Assembly (NCBI GenBank): GCA_022592445.1
Contig: JABYQR010000120.1
Coordinates: forward strand, 1 to 64,000
Direction of reading: 5' to 3'
Source of the DNA: Cytidiella melzeri
Taxonomy: Eukaryota; Basidiomycota; Agaricomycetes; Polyporales; Irpicaceae
DNA: 64,000 nt
Within the stretch, counting starts at the first letter, position 1, and each line of letters opens with the position of its first letter. The translations under genes were made by a program, and so were the position numbers. The notes below the pieces were generated by a model. The model did no database searches and was not told the origin of the DNA. It saw nothing but the letters and a program-made list of their open reading frames with translations. Below, one piece after another: positions 44,116-55,882 of the stretch.

Positions 44116-44993
44116 TGTCGCCGCTGAGCTCTTGAGGACGAGTGGGTTAGGTGCGAGAGAAACAGGTGACAAGGAGTGAGAGTGAGGAAGCGAGGACACA
44201 AAGTAGCAGTGCGCTCAAGTACTTTGCACTCCCTCCATATGTGCGCCTACCGCGCAAAAAGCAAATTATGTGCAGTGCTAGATATCAAATACTTTCGGAG
44301 AGTCAGTACTCAGTCCTTATCAGATAACTGACCGTCCAATGAGGGATCAGCTGTATCACAAATCTCAGTATCTGGTGGTTGACTATCAGATAAGCCATAA
44401 TCACTGCCGTCCTGTAGACATCGACTATACATATTTATGTAGGTTACGGTAGTATCAACACTTTCATTAGCAAAGCATGGCCTTGTTGTAGCGAGCGATA
44501 GTTGGCAACTTTGGGGTAGTACAGAATATGTTCAATGAGGACTATCAACTTTGCGGCCGCTAGTGCCCTATACCGACAAGTTGCTGTCTCTGTCCTTCTC
44601 GCGTGCTGCTCTGCAGAGAGCCTTTGTCTACGTCCTCCGGGTTCACAAGATAGACCAGACTCATGGTGCCTGTTTAAAAGGCTTAACCTCCTCTACTGTT
44701 TGATTGAAAAGAGGTTGATACAACTTACAAACTCTCCAAGCTTACAAGAGCGGAGAATACAAGACAAGTTTGAATTTACAAACCGGAACGTTCCTTACTA
44801 GCTCTCTAAACTCATGCTTACACCTTATATCACTGATTTTCTGTGCCCATTAGCTGATCGAGAAGAAAAAGAATTTTCCGTGACTCGGAGCCCTTCCTAG
44901 CTTCCTTGCTCGAATGTCCATCGCTGACGGACATCTTTTGTGGTTTCTGTCAGAATGACCTATCACAGAACATCAAGTTGAGATCGACATGTC
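44116..44993. other. Intergenic between two minus-strand genes
   Basis: No coding exon supported. Short repeats of TATCAGATAA-like text occur at 44316-44326 and 44388-44395. Confidence 0.35.
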
Positions 44994-46024
44994 TTACTGG
45001 CGCAGAAGTCCAATCACCTCGTTTGCGTGCTCGTCATCATCCAAAGTCCACAAAAGGTTCGGGGAATCGGTCGACGAAATGCTGTGTTCAACAGTCACGG
45101 TGAAGACGCAAATTGGCGTTGAAGGCAAAACACGTACGTATATTGTCCTTCAATATTCGTTGGGAAAACATGGAACTCTCGTCCCTCAGGAGCACCCACC
45201 ACTTTGTCTCCCGGGCCGGAAAACTTCCAGGAGTTTGCGTACAGATCCATACGCACATTCTGTATCGTGTATGTTTGGTCGTCGACTTCGTCAATATGCC
45301 ACTGTCGACGGAGCTGTCTTTAACACAGTAGCAGCATGTCAGTTCCGACACGCACCAGCTGGGTATTCTGGTCGTCGCTGTTGAACCGACTGCTCAGCAC
45401 GCTCCGATGGGGGTTATTGGCATTCTCGGGAAAGCACAATTCGCGTCTGGAGGAAGCGTTGACGATCTTGTAATAGCCGGAGATCAAGGGGACATTCGCA
45501 ACAATTTCTAGTACCGTGTTCACTCTCTTCAGCTGCTCTTTCAGTACTTTCATCTCGCCCTCTAGATGGAGGTTGGTCTGCTCTAAGCGCAAAGCGCGTT
45601 CATCAGATGCTCTCTGTTTCTCCTCGAGAACCTTCAGATGGTCGATGTATGCGTCAAATGTTAATTCGTCATTGCGCTCTCGGCGCAACAGTCCTGTGTG
45701 AGACCTCTGTGCAGATTTCGTGCGAGACAGGCTCATTGGGTTGCGTACTGTATCCGAGCGGCGACGCGAAAGTGTTCCGGGCTTCAGGAGAGAACGCGTA
45801 ATGCTCCGTTCTAAATCGACCTTGCTTGTGGGAGATTTCAACATGCTAGAAGTAGAAATATTCGCGGTGACGGATGTATGCGCTGCTGTCGATGCTCCGC
45901 TTGAGATGCGTTTTGTAGGGGACTGGATGTTTTCGATAGGTGTAATGCTCCTAACACATTCCTGAACGAGACGTCTCAAGTTGATGGCCGAGTCGTCGCT
46001 TGTGGTTTGGTCCCTTGGAGACAT
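44994..46024 (-). CDS. Coiled-coil protein with a C-terminal ricin-B-like beta-trefoil
   Basis: About 300 residues in three exons. The N-terminal ~130 residues are Ser/Thr/Arg-rich and probably disordered. A coiled coil follows (YIDHLKVLEEKQRASDERAL, then LRLEQTNLHLEGEMKVLKEQ). The C-terminal ~130 residues look like a ricin-B/beta-trefoil lectin: GYYKIVNASSRRELCF, then NTQLWHIDEVDDQTYTIQNV (Q-x-W signature), then GREFHVFPTNIEGQYTI and NLLWTLDDDEHA. Introns 45355 down to about 45318 and near 45137 were placed by frame. There is no signal peptide, so the trefoil would act inside the cell, perhaps as a protein-binding module rather than a sugar-binding one. ATG 46024 is chosen; the upstream in-frame codon is TTG. 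Confidence 0.7.
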
Positions 46025-46582
46025 GGTAAACTGACGTTGACCAGTAGTGGTGGCGGTCAAGAGTTAAGCTGCCGCTTTCAGTGCGCTACATGCCGGTGGC
46101 GGCTAATGCGATCAAACTTGACGTATATGGGAATAGCGCGCTTGGTGGCGTTCACTGTCTTGAGCAACTAGTACTGGCACATCTGCTTGCGCAGACGGCA
46201 AATTGACGTCGGTGAATATAACGAGTGATGATTGACAAAGAGAAACCAAATGAGAGGCATGTATTTGCTACAACAAGTCCGTTTGCTAAATGTTTGGGAC
46301 AAAATGACCGTGGTAGTAACGACAGTATGCTACAAAATAAGGAAAGCATCACATATCCTATTACCCATTCCGTCATGCCAAATGTCTGTTCATCCGTTCG
46401 TTAAGGGGTCGTGATAAAGCGTCGCGAGTAGAATTAACTCTATTCCAGCAAAGTGCCCTGAGAAGATATGCATGTGGGAAAAGCAAGAGCGTCGAAGTTG
46501 AATGAATCCAAAACTAGTGGTAATCCGTGGAGGAGAGTAGAATGTGGGGACGAGAAAACGATAACAAAAGGTTGAAGCCAGT
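46025..46582. other. Intergenic between two minus-strand genes
   Basis: About 560 bases; I see no gene. Confidence 0.4.
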
Positions 46583-48399
46583 TCATCCTGATGTTGACGT
46601 TTGCGAGAATTGGCATAAGCTACACCCGGTAGCAGGAGCCGTCAACCCAGTCCCTTGAACGTTACATTCCTGCAGGCTACCGAGATTGCAGAAGGAGCCA
46701 GATACAGGCCCTGATAGCTGAGTGTTGTTGGAGATGGTGAGGATCTGCAACGCAGCGGGAAACGAGCCTGGAAGGGGTGCGGAGAGATTGTTGGAGTCAA
46801 GATGTAGCTCTGTAAGAGATGCGAGCGCGGAAATAGATCCCGTAATTGTGCCTGAAATTGAAGTCGAAGACAAGTCGCTGCGAAAGGGCGTCAATTAGCT
46901 CGGATCACTATTGTATGACTGATGAACATACAGTAGCTTCAGAGAAGACTGCAGGGTCTGACTTGACGTCAGTGACGGCAGTGGATTCGACAAAGTCTGT
47001 CCGTTTACAACGCTATGAGATAGAAGGACGATGTCAACATTGCATAGAATGATAAGGGAAGCACGAGACTTACATATTCTGTAACGAGGAGCTTGTAATG
47101 CTTGAAGGAAGTGCATTGCCCATTTGACTATTCTTTATCAAAGTCACAGTGGTAATCTTGCTCATCGATGAGAATAAATTGTCTGGCAGGCTCTCAAGAG
47201 AAGTTGACTCGAGATGTAGATTTGTCAAAGACGCAAAGGTGGTAAAATTGCTAGGTAGGGAGCCGGCTAAGACGTGGAGATTAGCCCAAGGCAGTTATCG
47301 TAGCAAGGAAAGGTGCTTACCTGGCGACTCGCCATTACCAACAATGCTAAAACTCTGCAGACCGGATAGTGCACCCAAGTCATTTGGCAGGATGGAAGGG
47401 ACGCCGGGGAACGTCAATGACCTGAGTAGGACACAAGAGTTGTAAGCAATGATATTCAGATCACGATATTACAGAACACACGTACAACGAAGAGACCTTG
47501 CCAGATCCATCACATGAGACACCACTCCATGCACAAAATTTGACGTCCTGGGCCCATTTCCCATTCTTTAAAGCAGCCTGTCCGTCGCTTCCTGCGGTTT
47601 CAAACACTGACCGAAGCCCACAGAACTGTACTGCATTTTCTAGTATCTGCTCGTCTTGCGAATCAAGCTGAGCTGTGGAGTATTGCAGGACAGGGAGGCA
47701 GGAAGAACATGGGTAGCTTAATGGGTCCGAAGGTGCATTGACGGTGTACTGAGAAATGCACTGCTGTGCATCGACAGAAAGACCGCTTGACGTCCCGTTT
47801 GTTGCGGCCAACCCTGTCGAAGGCGAGCCGTACACCTTCACACTGAGTATTATGGAGTTGGCGAGGAGATAGAGTAGGATGACAATGAGTGCGTAAATGA
47901 GCACGCGATTTCTCCAATTCTTTTTCCGGCTGTCCTTCTGCATAGCGTGGCAGGGACAGTCGTGGCAACAGGCTCGCTTCTCAATGCTCAACGGAGGCCA
48001 AGGAGGGAGATGCGGAGGCTGGATGGCGACGACTTCGGGTTCTTTGTCTCCTTGTACCAAAGTGCGAATGTCGAAGATGAGCTTGGCGATGCGCGACCTG
48101 CTTGCTGTGCTCGTTCCAACGCTTTTTGGCGTGGAAGGCGCATCATAGTCTCTCCGTATCGGGGTAGATGAGCGCATCGTTGCTGTGTTCGTCCAAGTAG
48201 AAAGGGTGCGTGGGGGAGGCGGGGGAGGCGAAGGCTGGGGAAGCTCTAGTGACTCTGGCCAGAATCGTGACGTTTCGACGGGGTAGTCAAAGGGCGGAGC
48301 ATATATCGAGAGGTGTTCCTTGAACTTGGAGTTGAAGTCTCGCGAGTGCGATGCAGACGATGAGGGTGTGTGTGACATGTAGGCCGTTGAAGAGGGCAT
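46583..48399 (-). CDS. Membrane-anchored leucine-rich-repeat protein
   Basis: Type II membrane protein of about 520 residues. The ~165-residue cytosolic N-terminus is Ser/Pro-rich with a PSPPPPPPRT run and a basic Cys cluster (RACCHDCPCHAMQ). The membrane helix is VLIYALIVILLYLLANSIIL. Outside, a Cys-paired region (PCSSCLPVLQY) precedes WSGVSCDGSGKVSSL, which resembles the cap before plant-type LRRs. LRRs follow over several short exons, for example LTELHLDSNNLSAPLPGSF and LTNLHLESTSLESLPD. No kinase is attached. It may sense or adhere at the cell surface, but the ligand is unknown. The start is 340 bases from the divergent clathrin light chain start. Confidence 0.75.
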
Positions 48400-48738
48400 A
48401 AAGAGCGTCGGACTTAGAGATGAAAGGGATGAAAGGGAAGAAAGGATGCGGGACTGGGCAGCTCTTCAATGTCATAGCCATAGCCAGAACAATAGCCTTC
48501 GAGTACAACATGAGGTAGCGTGTCCTGGAGAGCGTCGGCTTGGTGTTATTGTCCTTCGACAAGTTTGTCCCGCCGCAGGCGCGAACAATGCAAAGCGCGT
48601 TCTATTTGGCAATGTTTGTACATTGTAGGCGCCAGTGATGTTAGGTTAGGGTTACTGTCTAGCAGAGATTGATGGGTGGCTTTGGGCAGCGCGCGTCGCT
48701 GCTAACGACACCGACCACCAGCTACACCATTGACGACT
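48400..48738. promoter_or_regulatory. Divergent promoter of the LRR protein and clathrin light chain genes
   Basis: 339 bases between two ATGs pointing apart. No clear TATA box; no gene inside. Confidence 0.4.
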
Positions 48739-49713
48739 ATGGCTGACTTTCTTGAACGCGAAAACGAGCTGCTTGGCGACGCGTTCTCTACCCCCACAGG
48801 CGGCACATTTGCGACGGCGACTGGCGACGACATTGATTTCGACCGTGCTGCGTCTGCTTTCCCCGACATCTCGCTAGACGGCGAACTTACCCTCCCATCT
48901 GCACCACCCATCAGCCAGTCTACATCCTCCGACCATTTCTCGTTTGACTCCTTCGATGCGCCCAGAGAAAAGGCAACCGAGGTGAAGGTTACCGGAGATG
49001 ATGAAATTGAGAAATTCGAGAGTGAATTCCCTGAAATTGACGTCCCTTCCGTGCGTAACACGCCTTGTATGCGGAGTCATCCATATGCTCAAGTCTGTAT
49101 AGGCACCACAAACATTTTCAGCCCCCACGCAACCGACTTTTGGTGCAACTCCTACGTTCGCACCGCGTCACCAACCTTCTGGACTTTCCAACAACCCCAT
49201 CTTCAGCCAGCAGATCGAGGAAGAGGAGCCTCAAGTGATCAAGTAAGCTTTTCTCTGTGCGCTCATGTTTCCCCGCTGAAACTGGTTCAGGGACTGGAGA
49301 GAAAAGCAGGCGGCCGAGATTAAGGCTCGGGACAATGCTTCAAAAGCCAAGAGAGAGGAAACAGTCGCAAAGGCTGAGAAGGCTATAGACCACTTTTACG
49401 AAGAATATGCTCAGAAGAAGGAGAGGAATATTCGGGAGAACAAGTGCGTATCGCGACCTGGTTCCCAGTCTCGATATTCACGTCTCGTTCTGCTTCTAGG
49501 GAGCACGAGGAAGAGTTCCTTGCCAGCCTCACCGACTCACTCTCGGCGGGCACTACCTGGGAGCGTATCTGTAAATTCATCGAACTGGACAACTCTCAGA
49601 GCAAGACCATTGCGCGATCAGGTGCAGGGACCACCGACCTGTCGAGGTTCAAGGAAGTTCTTCTGCGACTGAAGAGGGAGGGCGATGCGGCACCTGGCGC
49701 TGGCGGCTACTAG
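48739..49713 (+). CDS. CLC1: Clathrin light chain
   Basis: Regulatory subunit of clathrin coats in endocytosis and Golgi traffic. MADFLERENELLGD opens an acidic, disordered N-terminus ending in FESEFPEID, the conserved light-chain acidic stretch. The long heavy-chain-binding helix is IKDWREKQAAEIKARD, then REETVAKAEKAIDHFYEEYA and KKERNIRENK. The C-terminal block TTWERICKFIELDNSQSK, followed by DLSRFKEVLLRLK, is typical. Four exons; the introns at about 49051-49103, 49243-49291 and 49445-49499 join in frame. ATG 48739 is used; the TTG three codons upstream is not a start. Confidence 0.95.
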
Positions 49714-50412
49714 TTTCACACCCATCACAACTTTTCTGCGTGTATCGTACATTTAATCTCAAGCATGACGGTACTCATCGGATTTTCGCTTCCCTCACAT
49801 TGTTATGCGAAGGAGAATATGTTCCTTCCAGTGTTTCATGTGCGTTCACACATGATGTTTAACATTCTGACAATTGCTATTCCGTGCTGTATGAGTGCGG
49901 TGAAATCCCCAACGGCGACATCATCTTCATGCTCGACCTATCTTTTTCAAGAGCTGCAAGCTGGAGCCGACATAGCAGGAAGCTGTGGCCTTTGCGGAGT
50001 ACCACTGAATCATCGAACACACACTAAGCACGAACGACGATGCTATAGCAGGTTCTCAGCAACCCGAATCTGACCACAGCCGAGTTGCTGACTCCTATGC
50101 TAGAGGATTATGTGACCAGAGTGTCATATTGTCTCCAATATCAACCGACCAGTGCTAGTCAGGTCCTGCAGGGTTCACCGCAGGACGGCAGCATGGTGAG
50201 CAGTTGGGTCACATCCAAACTCATTGGCCTGTTCGTTCTATAGCAGCTGCCAAATGACCATGTCTTGGATGATTTAGATACAAGTTGAGTAGTGGTGCGT
50301 TTGTATTGGTTATTATGTCGAACAGCCTATAAAGCATGCCCGCGGTGTACATCAGTGTTCTATTAGTGAGTAGTGGTGTTCCGTTTGTTTTTTCAAGACT
50401 CCCACGGGCTCT
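49714..50412. other. Intergenic between convergent clathrin light chain and FMO copy 1
   Basis: About 700 bases with no supported gene. Confidence 0.4.
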
Positions 50413-52551
50413 TCACTTCGTGAATATTCCATTCAAGTACTTCCGTAGCCCGTCCGCGCCCTTCAAGACGGCTCCGAGCACGCCATCCGGACGTACCACA
50501 AAGATGTTGAAACCTTGCTGAACGGGGTGATAGGCTGAATAAGCGTTGGCACTTGTATCAACGAGCACCTCGTCGACACCGCTGAACTCAGAGTTCGGAC
50601 CATGCTGAGACGGTAGGATGACTGTGGTGTGGAGAAGGTCCTTGGGGATCCGACTGGAGGCAAGTGTCTCCTTTACCGCCTCAACCTGCTCTGCCGTTGG
50701 GTCGAATAGAAGAACAGTGTGACGAGTCGGCCTGAATATGTCAAAGAGAGACGTAGACGTGGCGGTGTTGGAAGACAGTGGAACCAGACCAGGTGCATCC
50801 GGTGCTCTGTCCCCAGCACGCAACTCGGTGTTATCATCGGGTAGATACGCTAGCATCTCGTTGCTGCTGGGGTCCGGACTAGGTTGTTCGTCAACGACGA
50901 TTGAGCTCCACCGGTAATTGACTCCAAGTTGCCTGTATAGCGACCACATAGCAGGAGGCTTCTTGCCGCTCTTGAGCATGCTGTCGAAAGAGCCGGTGGT
51001 GAGGACGAGTACTTCTTTGGCCACAGGATGGCGCTCCTCCTGGAACGTGTCTACCAGAGACTCGGTCGCTAGACCTTTGTGGATCAAGGACAGTTTCCAG
51101 CCAAGGTTAAACTGTGTATGACTACATCAGCGCATCAAGCGTGAGATATCTGCGAAGCTGTCTTACCCCGTCCTGCATTCCTGTATTCGCACCTTGTCCT
51201 CCGGCAGGCGTATGAACATGAGCTGCATCTACGAGTCGACCGACCGTCTTGAAATGCGCATAAGACAGCATTGGGCTAATGTTACGTACCTCCGATCAGG
51301 AATACCCTGCCTTTGCGATACTCCTTTACGATTCTGATGTTGGGTCTACTCGCGATTTTGTGTCAGGAAAGTGACAGCTCGAGGAAAATCATGCAACGCA
51401 CCTCCATAAAGTCTTCCATATAACCTCTCCAATTTCCAACTCTTTCCGGTTGTTAATTGAATGCACCAACTCGACAAAACCCTCATGGCTCTCCATCGCC
51501 CGTTCTAATTCAGGAGCGACGATAGTGATACTGGAAATGTTCTCATCCTCCGTGGGCCTGATCATCATACTATGAAGACGCACATTGTGCAATGAGCATG
51601 CGACCAATCCGAAAATATAACATTTACACGTACTATCTCGTCTTAAAGTCTCCCCATGCATGACAATACTGTTATGGTTAGAGTCAGCAATACAATGGCT
51701 TCTACTATCGTCCTCGCACCTCGCGGCTGACTCCACTGACTTCAGCATCCGCCAACAGAAAACGGAAGAAATCACGCGTTTCTCCAAGAAAGTCGAGTCC
51801 GAGTTGCTTCCTTGCTGTGCCTAAAGCTCGCGCATCCATAACCGTCTCCAAATAGCAGAAGCATCACGGCTCACTCTTGCCACCCTCTGCGCTCACCAAC
51901 CAGTCAGCGAAGATGGTTTCCTCAGACCGACTTCCTTGTTGTCCGTGACGGACGACTTTAGCCGTGACACCGTTTTCATCTTGCTCGACGCCAATCAACT
52001 CCATGCCAAGTTCGACGTGGACGTCAAGTTTCGCAAGATGGCTGCGCATGATTTCTTCGGAACAGGCCTGACCGAGAACCAGTGTATTCGGCTTTGGAAT
52101 ACACCAAACCAAGATCAGCTCACGACTCGGAGGACGACAGCCATTTGTTCGATGTCACTCACAAATGGTATATCTGGAGTTGGATCCACAGGACTTCCCG
52201 CAAGGTGAGCCTTGGAGACGAGCTCGGTTCCTTCTGGCATTTTGTACACGCAAGTCATAGGAAAATGCATCGCACGTCTGACAATGTCAGAGAGTACTCC
52301 GAGGAAATGCATGAGCTCGAGACTGCGTGGCTGGATACCCGGGCCCCGCTGCCCAGTTCGGAATGCAGTCTCTTTCTCGAGAATGCGCACTGGAACATTA
52401 TTCTGAGCCAGCGTAAGAGCGAGGATAAGGCCACTCGGGCCTGCACCGACCTACAATGAACATAAATGTTAGCAAGGGAGTCAGGGTGAAACAGGCGTTC
52501 AGTACAGAGCCGTACAATTAAAACGGGAGTCCTCTCGGAGGAGCTTGCCAT
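50413..52551 (-). CDS. FAD-dependent aromatic hydroxylase, PheA/TfdB type, array copy 1
   Basis: Class A flavin monooxygenase (FAD_binding_3) with a C-terminal thioredoxin-like domain, as in phenol 2-monooxygenase and related hydroxylases. ATG 52551 (MASSSERTPVLIV) splices straight into GAGPSGLILALTLAQNN, the FAD GxGxxG. RTGQRGPGIQPRSLELMH follows, then LGMELIGVEQDENGVTAKVV, and FADWLVSAEGGKS of the DG/AEG region. Near the second FAD site NIRIVKEYRKG leads to GDAAHVHTPAGGQGANTGMQDG, made by splicing (GDAAHVHTPAGGQGAN shown). The end has DLRAGDRAPD-like LRAGDRAPDAPG and FNIFVVRPDGVLGA, the thioredoxin-like domain. It expects NAD(P)H and O2; the substrate is a phenolic or polyketide-like ring by family. 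About nine exons. Confidence 0.85.
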
Positions 52552-52894
52552 AGTCAAGCCTATAGATAGGCTGCCAGCGCATGAGGCTATCGGTACACTG
52601 GCAGTACGAAATATATACGATTAATTTCTTCTACAATTGTACAACCCCTTATCGATATGATACACCGCGACGGTAGCGTTTGATCTGCCAGCTCTTGCAA
52701 GGCCTACATCCTGTTGGTTACCTCGAAGGGCTTTGAGAATCAACACCCTTTTCTCCTACCAAGTGCGACGTGCGTCACATACATAACTTCCGTGCGTGAC
52801 TTGATCACGACATATTCCAACAAAGAAATCAGAAAACACGAATACACTATTTCCTATCGATGAATCATTTAGTTTGTGGAGGGTCCACACAACG
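52552..52894. other. Spacer between array copies 1 and 2
   Basis: 343 bases holding the copy 1 promoter and copy 2 3' end. No gene seen. Confidence 0.4.
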
Positions 52895-55022
52895 TTACGC
52901 GAAGACTCTCTTTACATATTCTCGCAGTCCCACATTGTCCTTCACGACGGCTCCGAGCACACCGTCCGGACGTACCACAAATACGTGGAAGCCTTGCTGC
53001 GCGGGATGATAGGCAGAAAACGCGTGAGATCCAGTATCGACAAATACCTCATCGACGCTGCTGGAAACCGCGCTTGAAGCGTGCTGTAACGGTAAGATGG
53101 CGACAACGTAGACAAGGCCCTTGGATATCGAAGCGAGCGTCGCCTCCGTCGCTTCAATCAGCTCTGCCGTGGGTTCAAATAGCAGGATTGTGTGACGACT
53201 TGGCTTGAAAGTATTGAAGAGCGAGGTCGGTGCTCTGGTATCGGAAGACAAGGCAACGAGACTAGTGGCGTCAGGCGCTCTGTCTCCTGCACGCAATTCA
53301 GTGTTATCCTCGGGGAGATACGCTGCCATCTCTGTAGGATCCAATGCAGGCTGCTCGTCAACCACAATTGAGCTCCTCCTGTAGTTAACCCCGAGCTGCT
53401 TGTATAGCGCGGGCCACACGACGGCAGGCTTCTTGCCGTCTTGTCTATCCTTTAAGATAGTATCGAACGTGTTGGTGGTGCGGGCAAGCATCTCCTTAGC
53501 GACTGGATAGCGTTCCTCCTGGAATGACTCTATCACGGAATCACCTGCCAGGCCTTTGTGAATCAAAGCGAGCTTCCAGCCAAGGTTGAGCTGCGTGTCA
53601 TTGTATTAGCGTCTATGCCTGACATGCAATCATGATTTATCACCCCGTCCTGCATGCCTGTATTTGCGCCTTGTCCGCCGGTAGGTGGATGTATATGAGC
53701 TGCATCTATGAATCAATCAGGCGGCAGGTTAGCCCAGAAACTTAGTGCGGTCAGATGAGCGGTGCGTACCCCCAATAAGGAATATCCTGCCTTTGCGATA
53801 CTCTTTGACAATTCTGATATTGGGCCTATTTTCGTCTCGTGTCAGAGGAACTTGAAACTCTGCAAGCCGGACGGCGTACCTCCAGAGACTCTGCCATTTG
53901 ATTTCCCCAATTTCTATGTCCTTTCTATTCGACATTGCATGTACCAGCTCCACAAACCCTCCATGACTCTTCATAGCCTGCTCCAGCTCAGGGATCGGAG
54001 CAGAGATCATGAAACTGACAGTAGGCTTGTCCTCTGTTGGCCTGAGCATCAAACTATATACGCGACACAAATATATAGTCAGTGTGACCAGTTCCAGAGC
54101 AATAGCGTCAAGACGTACGATCTCGTCCCGAAATCTCCCCACGCATGGCCACACTGTGATCCTCGCAGTCAGTAACCTCAGTTCCTTCTGCTTACGATAT
54201 CAAGGTAGTACCTCGTGGCTTATCCCGCTGACTTCGGCATCCACCAGCAAAAGGTGGAAGGCATCGCGAGTCTCGCCAAGGAATTCAAGTCCGAGCTGTT
54301 TCCTCACGATGCCTGAAGATTATAAATCAACGAGGTGTGTTGCAGAGCAAAAGTGATAAGACTTGCTGTGGCCACCCTCTGCGCTCACTGCCCAATCAGC
54401 GTAGATAATTTCTTCGGACTGCGTCCCTTGTTGCTCGTGGCGGACAACCTTAGCCGTGACCCCTTTCTCATCCTGTTCGATATTGATCACCTCCATGCCG
54501 AGCTCAACGTGGACGTTGTACTTTGCAAGATGGCTGCGCATAATCCCTTCATAACTTTCTTGGCCGAGAGCAATCGTATTCGGCTATATGGCATTTGAGA
54601 AGCAATGAACACCCAAGCGCAGCGTATATTTAGTTGTTACCACTCACGTATGGGATACTTGGGGTAGGATCCAGGCTATTGCCAACGAGTTTGACGTTGG
54701 CAATCACTTCAACTCCTTCTGGCATTTTATATCTGTTGCCCGTAGGGAAAGATATCGCGCGCTTCTGAATGTCGGGTAGGATTCCAAGCAAATGCATGAG
54801 CTCCAGACTACGTGGCTGGATACCCGGACCCCTTTGCCCGGTTCGGAATGCGGTCTCTTTCTCGAGGATACGCACGGGGACGTCATTCTGGGCTAGCGTA
54901 AGAGCGAGGATGAGGCCACTGGGCCCTGCACCAACCTATGTTGAACATGTCAGTGAGGAAGTTGAGCGGAAAACAACAAGCCGTACGATTAAAATGGTGG
55001 TCTTGTCGGAGGAGCCTGGCAT
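52895..55022 (-). CDS. FAD-dependent aromatic hydroxylase, PheA/TfdB type, array copy 2
   Basis: Same architecture and intron positions as copy 1. ATG 55022 (MPGSSDKTTILIV) splices into GAGPSGLILALTLAQND. RTGQRGPGIQPRSLELMH is shared exactly with copy 1. The middle keeps LGMEVINIEQDEKGVTAKVV and ADWAVSAEGG; then NRPNIRIVKEYRKGRIFLI and, after an intron, DAAHIHPPTGGQGANTG. The thioredoxin-like end has LRAGDRAPDATSLV and FHVFVVRPDGVLGAVV, stop at 52895. All motifs are present and the frame looks open through the exons, so it is probably functional. Closeness to copy 1 indicates tandem duplication; sequence changes cluster in the substrate-side segments (for example IQKRAISFPTGNRYKMPEG). Confidence 0.84.
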
Positions 55023-55882
55023 GACGAACCTGGCGGATGAGTTGTGAGATGATTCTTGCTGCTCGAGATCTGCCACTGGGAGGCTTCATAAACGCGATAA
55101 GTGGTGCTCAAGGGCTGCCGAAGGTTGTCGTCATTTTGTCGGAGCTGGCGCTGCGCGATGTTGCCGAAGTGACACGTATAAGCATCAGGTCGTATGTAGA
55201 ACGTCTGTTGCCTTTGGAGGATGTCGATGAGGCAGTGAAATCTGAACAGGAGGGATCACTGACGGCGTCTGATTCATCTTGAGGTGTTTTATTCGTCTAT
55301 GATACCACTGCGATGGAAAATGAGCCTGAAGATCGCGTGGCTAAAGACCTCCTGCACGTACTAGTGTTGTCAGCTGTTGGAATGTACCAACTTTACAGTA
55401 CGATACGTATGTGAGACGGCAGGTAAGTACTATGATTCAGTTCGTGGACGCTTGGTCAAGACCGTGGGTATGACGATCGGCACTTTCCTCCGACCCGATC
55501 GTAAGTTATCAGATAACAGATAACCGGTAGGCCGTGAGTCATTCTGCATTTCTCTTGTTGAAGGTTGACTCGGTCGAGGGATGATCGATGAGCGTCGGTT
55601 TACGGATCAGCGACGTTTAGTACATTTGGATTCACCGATATACTTGGGCGACTGAGTGATATATCGTGTCCTCCACCCGCTGTATCAGCGTTATCCTTTT
55701 AACATCTCTCAAACATCACCGGGGCATAATAATGCATTTCTTGTCTTTGCGTGGCACCAGACGAGTCACTAATCATTCGATGAACTCTCCAGCTACCGCT
55801 TACCAGCTGCGATACAACAGCACCTTCCAATTAAGAAAGTCGCTACGTGTACAATACACAGACCTGTGGCTTATCATGTCAC
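55023..55882. other. Spacer between array copies 2 and 3
   Basis: About 860 bases, no gene supported. It is longer than the copy 1/2 spacer. Confidence 0.4.

Noticed and set aside
43762..44199. Alternative N-terminal frame of the multi-pass membrane protein
   Set aside because: It reads through the ~50-base GTACGG...GGCAG intron and loses the first clear membrane helix.
44535..44801. 88-residue plus-strand frame with a hydrophobic start
   Set aside because: Looks secreted at first, but no Cys pattern, family or splice support; left as intergenic.
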